Origin: Pseudisothecium myosuroides
Taxonomy: Eukaryota > Streptophyta > Bryopsida > Hypnales > Lembophyllaceae
Direction: 5' to 3'
NCBI GenBank assembly: GCA_951799445.1
Contig: OX637290.1
Span: forward strand, 22,996,987 to 23,060,986
DNA length: 64,000 nucleotides
Position numbers and translations under genes: made by a program. The notes beneath the pieces are model-generated. The model searched no databases. It saw only the letters and a list, made by a program, of their open reading frames with translations, and was not told the DNA's origin. Of this stretch, positions 59,011-64,000 are shown one piece after another (position 1 is the stretch's first letter; the number at the start of each line of letters is the position of its first letter).

Positions 59011-59507
59011 CTGAAGCCGCTGAATTGGACTTTGATGGTGCAGAGTTTTCTGTTTGATGAGATGGATGGGATGGGTGTTATGCTCTTCAAACTGCTTGAG
59101 GTGGCTCTCTGAGAGTTGCAAGGACGCTCAGCCATGAAGTCCATATCAACATACAAATCGCGAGAAAACAATTTGGGGAGGCCATTCTCATCTCTCTCTC
59201 CAGAAGTCATTTTCCAAAAGTCTAGGTTACCAGTGCTTTTCAACTGAAAATCCTTGATCAATCGATAAGCCTTCAGAAGATGGTTCCATTTATTGCGAAT
59301 TTGATCAGCATCTCTACCTGTCACCCCATTGCTCACAAGAGTGTCCATAATATTGTTCCATTTCTCCTTATCAGTCACCATGTTTCCTCTGGCAGAATTC
59401 TTCTTATACTCCTGCCATTCTTTTGCTTTTGCCACAGCAAGAATGTGCATCTCCTGGTCTGACCAGTTGCGATCTCGCTTCCTCTTTTTTAGCTCCGGAG
59501 TGGCCAT
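59011..59507 (-). CDS. Harbinger Myb/SANT-like (trihelix-type) DNA-binding protein, N-terminal exon
   Basis: It starts at ATG 59507 (MATPELKKRKRDRNWSDQ). A basic N terminus, KKRKRDR, is a likely nuclear signal. The Myb/SANT-like domain at residues 13-105 carries tryptophans 15, 50, 74 and 98 (RNWSDQEM, DKEKWNNI, IRNKWNHLL, LDFWKM). PIF/Harbinger elements need such a protein to bring transposase to the nucleus and to DNA; related host proteins are trihelix factors. A donor CAG|GTAGCT ends the exon at 59011. It lies inside and on the same strand as the element. The frame is open over the whole domain. Confidence 0.7.
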
Positions 59508-60420
59508 CTGTAACTGACATGAACAAATTAAAGCTTGAAAACATGTCCTCAAACAAACTGTCCAAAACCCAACCCTGTCTGAATGACCATCGTAAAACCC
59601 CAAAACTGACACTCAGACTTCCAATGCCTCCTCCTCCGATAACCCTTGTACGTGAAACAATGATGGAACTCACATCGGTTCAAACACCAAGCATTCGAAC
59701 CTGCCATCTATGCTGTGCATTACGTACCATTCCTTCAGCAGGAATCATCCAATCCACATGCACCAGCAGCAACGCAAAGAATCCAGACCACCAAACCTAC
59801 CAGCATACCAGACCTTTGATCGCACAACACTCACCAACACAGGTTCTTGGATACAGGTTCTTGATTCAAGAAAGTGAGGAATCCGAATTCAAGAAATGGC
59901 ACAGTGGCACAGTGAGCCGCCCTGCCTTCCCTGAGTCATGGCATGTTCCGCAACGAACTCACTCCCCTCAACTATACCGAATTAATGTTCTTGATTCAAG
60001 AAAGAAAGTGATCGATTCAAGCGGGGATTCAAGAAACTTACGATCTCCGAGGTGAAGATTGCGCCTGTCGACCTTGCGCCTTCCAAAACCTTGTGCGCAT
60101 TCAAAAACCAAAAAAATGCAGATCATAAACCCTGAAGTAGGAAGAGCGACGAAGAGGGAGAGAGGCGCGGGCGATGCATGCAGGCAAATTTTAGAAGCTG
60201 CCCGACGTTGCTAAATTTAACCCATAGGCTAAGGTCTTGTTAAACAACCCAGGCAAGTGCTTAACCATGGCTAAGCTTAGCTAGCCTTAGCCATTTTGGT
60301 GCGGGTGGGTCATTTTACTTAGCCATGGATAAGAGACTAGCTAAAGGCCTTGGCCACGGCTTAGCTCTTGGTGCGGCCGGGGCCTTAGCAAACATAACTG
60401 AATCCGAAAGCATACAAGCT

Positions 60421-60476
60421 CTATTTCTGGCAATGAAGTTTGGTTTCATTTGTTTCAAGAAAAAAACAGAAAAAAA
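60421..60476 (+). mobile_element. LINE tail, fourth copy
   Basis: Fifty-six bases, GGCAATGAAGTTTGG, CATTTGTTTCAAG and an A-rich end, are flanked by the 10-bp direct repeat CATACAAGCT (60411-60420 and 60477-60486). It lies in the inferred MiAMP1 5'UTR intron, outside the Harbinger element. Confidence 0.75.
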
Positions 60477-60879
60477 CATACAAGCTAACTGTTTTGCAGT
60501 TTCAAGAAATATATACATTCTGATGTTGCTAGCTCTGTCAGTTTGGTGGATATGAGAAAACTCAGGCTACTACACATTTATGTGCCAAACTTCTGCCAAT
60601 GAAGATGAAGATCTCAGTATGAACATCATGGAACCAATTGACTGGAGTGTGGAATTACAACAAATCAATCACTGTGGGAATTCATTCTACAGAACAGAAC
60701 ATGGCCAGTGACAGCCTTAGAGTGAAGACGTCAAATGGCTAAGATGGGATTGGCGTGCTCGTCTTACTGGAGAAAACCGAGGAGAAAACGAAGTAAAGGA
60801 GGTGCTGGAGTACGTCTCTCGGAGAATGGAGACTCAGAAGGGTGGTGGACTGGTGTTGAAGAGTTGGTCCAATAGAGGA

Positions 60880-60886
60880 TTATATA
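60880..60886 (-). promoter_or_regulatory. Probable MiAMP1-like gene TATA box
   Basis: TATATAA occurs in GCCCTATATAATCC on the minus strand. A start about 30 bases downstream (near 60850) gives a first, non-coding exon of about 80 bases ending at the donor near 60768. The Harbinger element lies between this promoter and the coding exon. Confidence 0.45.
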
Positions 60887-60887
60887 G

Positions 60888-62130
60888 GGCTCGGATGTGG
60901 AGACTTGACAACCAAGGTCTGTTAAACAATTTAGGAATGTAATAAAGTAGGTGCTTCTCATTCTTGGGACTTGATCGAAGGTGGCTTGCCATGAATTCGT
61001 GGGACTTTAGCTTCAAAGAGAGGCACATACAAGATTCAACATCATGTACTTTTTGCACGTTTTCATTCATGTTTTTTGCATGTTTTTTGCATCATGTCAC
61101 TACGGTAAACCCCATAGCTTTTCATTCCTTGAAATAGCGACAAAACGTGAGGTGAGTGAAAAAAGCCACAAATGAAAAAATGTGGGGCCAACTTGGCTAC
61201 TTACATTAAAGTGATTGTAAGAAACATTTCTTCTATTTCTCGTCACAGGTTGATTTTTTTTTTGGCCATAACTTTTGCATTCTTGCTCCAAATGAATCAA
61301 AATTTATAAATACCGTACTGATGACTATTATACACCTTGTCTAATCTTTTGGAATCTTTTTAAAATGTTTTACTATCTAGACATAGCCCTTGATTTTACA
61401 TCTTAGTTGTCAATTTTGGATTTTTTTTAGCAAAGTAGTACCCAAAGAAACAAATTTGGAGCTAAAATTTGGAAGAGATGGCCTTCTAGTAGACTTGTAC
61501 CTATTGTCCAAAGGAATTCTAAAAACAATTAATTTTTATGTGGTGTGGAAGTCCACAAAATGAGCTTCGTTTAGCTGGCATTAATTTCAAAACATGTAAA
61601 ATATTATTTTGGTGGTTCTTTTGGAGTTTTGGTGAATGACCATCTTCATAGAGTTGTTACAAATGGACAATTTGTATTTTATTTATTAATTATCATTTTA
61701 TTTTTAATTAAATAAAACATCAAAGTATCTATTTTCTAGAAATTTGGCACTTTTCTAGTTCACTTACTTAGAAAATTTTCCTATGCTTTTCTTTTGGTGG
61801 TTACCTACATCTTAAAGGTATATACATTAGCCATATTTTTATTTTTATTTAAAAATTATTGTTCTAATTTTAAATTATTCCAAAAAAAACATGAGTATTG
61901 TTAAAAAACGCAACAAAAAAGTACATGTGTTTCTTGCAATCACCCATTAGATCAATTTCAATGGAAAGCAACACAAGTCCAGATCTTCGCAATAAAAAAA
62001 TGATGGGTTTTGCTCTAGTGTGTGCCAACTAATTCATTGGCATGTGTGCATAGCACCCTTATTGAACTGGAAAGTTGCAATGATTGGGGACTCCCACTTT
62101 TTAGGGGAGCAACAAGAACCCTAACATTGG
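60888..62130. other. Intergenic region upstream of the MiAMP1-like gene
   Basis: The first few hundred bases presumably hold the promoter. The rest is AT-rich with no recognised gene. Confidence 0.4.
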
Positions 62131-62719
62131 TTAACTCCTAAGTTCTCCAACGTTGAATTTAAGGATGACAAAGAGATTGAAACTCAAGTATCATTCTTGT
62201 TACTACTTGGATGAAAGTCATCCTAATTTGTGGAGATACTTTATCAAATTGTTGTCCTATCTAATGGTTGGATTTGATGTTACTAGAGCACACATTTTTC
62301 TAAAATTACCAATGTGGAAGTTTGTCAAGTGGTTGACCAAGACAAAATTGCATTGACCCTAGTTCAAAATTGGAATTGCAAAAATGAGGTCATAGATTTT
62401 AAGAACATTAAAATTTCTAAAAATCACCATGTCAAGAGAACCTCATTTCAAATCCGTTCCAACAAATTTTAGTCAAAATATGATAATATTTTGCTTTCAA
62501 TTGAATTTAGAAGGAATTCTAAAAAAATTCTTTTAAAATTTATAAAAAAAAATATTGGTGATAGCATGGGTAAAGCTAACCATACGGATGGAATCTACAA
62601 CTCAAAATCTACAACTTTTATTTGCATATGAATTCTTAAATATTCTTCCAAATAGTATTGTATCATGTTTTTTCTCAAGTCATGAATTCTAGAGAAGACT
62701 CTAGATGTTTAGGAGTTAA
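62131..62719. mobile_element. TTAA-flanked element
   Basis: It begins TTAACTCCTAAGTTCTC and ends AGATGTTTAGGAGTTAA, so the inverted ends share TTAACTCCTAA. It is about 589 bp. The 67-codon frame inside has no family features. Confidence 0.5.
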
Positions 62720-63154
62720 TAATGTTATGAAATAGTGATTTGAATCTCTAAAAAATAAATTGTTAAATCTGCTTTCAAATGGACTAGCTAGCATAACCTA
62801 TACTCATTATTTTATATTCAACTTTGTTGGAAGGCACACATTGACTTTAAAGAAGTCTTGACCGTGTATCTTTTACAAGGAAGGACAAACTTGATGTCCA
62901 CATACTAGTTTATTAACCTTGAAACGTATTAGAAAAAGTTTTGTGTCTTTTGGAGGATTTCAAGAGGCCACAAGGATGGAAAAAAACATATTTTCATCCA
63001 AATTTTGTTAAAGAGTTGTTGTCCCTCTTTCTACATCCCTAGATTTGCAAAAAGTATAGATAAAAAAGTTTGTGATGAACTCTTAGGATTTGGCGTTTTG
63101 TCCCATAATGTTGTGAACTCTTAGGACAATTTATGAGAAATAATCTCTAGATAA

Positions 63155-63603
63155 GAGCATCTCCACATGGGCATGCTATACTGCTCCGTCAAATGGTTGT
63201 TTGGTGTGTCCAAGCTTCTTCATGAGTCCCACCATTTGTACAATTTAAGTTTTTTTTGCAACTGCCCTCTCCAAAATTTGCTTGCATTGTCACACTGCAA
63301 GCTAGAAGGCCCTTTTATGTTTGACATGTGCCTCATTTGAATAGGAGCATGGTTTTTGATGTTAGCTACAAAGACCAACCTCAATCCCAACCAATCAAAA
63401 TGCCACAAACACAAGTGCTCTGGGCTAGTCGTGACTTGGTTCAACATTGATATTTTGAATTTTGCATTGGAATTTTTGATACTGTAGTTCCGCAGTGGGA
63501 GCCTAGTAATAAGGCAAGGCCTTCCTCTCCCCTGACACACAGCATTCACGGATTGGCCTCCGGTCTAGTGCGTCCATTTTGATGTGGATTGGTGGAGATG
63601 CTC
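63155..63603. mobile_element. Harbinger-type MITE, GAGCATCTCCAC ends
   Basis: Perfect 12-base inverted ends, GAGCATCTCCAC and GTGGAGATGCTC, enclose 449 bp. The flanking triplets are TAA and TAG, close to the TWA duplication of PIF/Harbinger MITEs. GAGCATCTCCA ends are common among plant MITEs. It has no coding frame. Confidence 0.65.
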
Positions 63604-64000
63604 TAGGGACCTAAAGAGTTGCATTTACAATGAGAGAAGAATTGATATGTGGTTGTTCTTAATGACTTGGTCTATTTTGTCACTAGTTGAGATAATCGAA
63701 CAATGCTAGCAAGTTGAGTTACTTGATTGTTCAAATATTTCAAAATATTCACACAAGAAACAACAATTTAATTGTTGCTTTACAATTCTATACTAGTGTG
63801 TGTGTATTTTATATCACTCAGCCTACTTGAATCAAGTTCAAAAGGGAAATAAATTCACAATATTTGTAATTTTGTTAACCAAAAAAGAGATTTGAAACTA
63901 GGTTTAATATTGATGGTTTTTAGTAGTTTTGTTTTATAATTTTTTTGAAAATAACAACTATTTTGATGGAGAAGTAAGAAGTGATATATAACAAACAACA

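Larger units (their letters stand above)
56702..60384 (-). mobile_element. PIF/Harbinger DNA transposon (3683 bp)
   Basis: The terminal inverted repeats are GGCCCCGACCGCACC (56702-56716) and the complement GGTGCGGCCGGGGCC (60370-60384), 14 of 15 matching. The 3-bp duplication TTA flanks it at 56699-56701 and 60385-60387, the classic PIF/Harbinger target. TAGCCATGGCTA palindromes cluster near both ends. It carries the Myb/SANT-like gene such elements encode, but I see no DDE transposase, so it is probably non-autonomous. It lies 40 bases upstream of the MiAMP1 start codon. Confidence 0.9.
56669..60767 (-). other. Inferred 5'UTR intron of the MiAMP1-like gene
   Basis: The acceptor is TTGATTGATTGCAG (ending at 56669), 10 bases before the start codon. 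A plausible donor is CCA|GTAAGA, with the intron starting at 60767. It is 4099 bases now, but only about 413 without the Harbinger element. Splice sites are inferred from sequence only. Confidence 0.45.

Overview
This is nuclear DNA of a land plant: AT-rich, gene-poor and packed with transposable elements. Spliced plant gene families (a germin-like protein, a MiAMP1-type antimicrobial peptide, a Pumilio exon fragment), plant-type CACTA, PIF/Harbinger and Ty3/Gypsy elements, and a retrotransposon primer site matching a plant glycine tRNA all fit. The species cannot be read from the sequence. A MiAMP1 gene together with large repeats suits a gymnosperm, fern, lycophyte or moss at least as well as a flowering plant.

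Layout. 1-2050 is the inner end of a 4.8-kb LTR. It abuts a tetratricopeptide-repeat (TPR) pseudogene (2051-3007 and 5974-6095) that is split by a CACTA element (3008-5973). 6.1-10.9 kb is mostly intergenic, with a large palindrome (7962-8237) and a Pumilio exon relic (9956-10072). 10879-27954 is one complete Gypsy element on the minus strand: two 4795-bp LTRs, GGCGG target duplications, a tRNA-Gly-like primer site, a broken gag-like/RT/RNase H/integrase frame, and an extra ORF between integrase and the 3' LTR. 28.1-30.6 kb is a broken coiled-coil gene of unknown family, split by a second CACTA element.

30.6-35.6 kb holds the two-exon germin-like gene. 36.2-48.5 kb is a cluster of non-autonomous elements that share TTAA flanks and CCCCTAAA-like ends; similar ones lie at 4.0, 53.2 and 62.1 kb. 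50.7-52.3 kb is less AT-rich and holds an unidentified, probably broken, minus-strand gene. 56.3-60.9 kb is the MiAMP1-like gene, whose inferred 5'UTR intron holds a 3.7-kb PIF/Harbinger element carrying a Myb/SANT gene. The rest is AT-rich intergenic DNA with small MITEs.

Only two genes look intact and functional: the germin-like gene and the MiAMP1-like gene. Both encode secreted proteins of types linked to the cell wall or defence, and both are on the minus strand with a recognisable TATA box. Everything else is transposon, transposon-borne gene, or host gene broken by transposons. Several insertions are dated relative to each other by exact target-site duplications and nesting.
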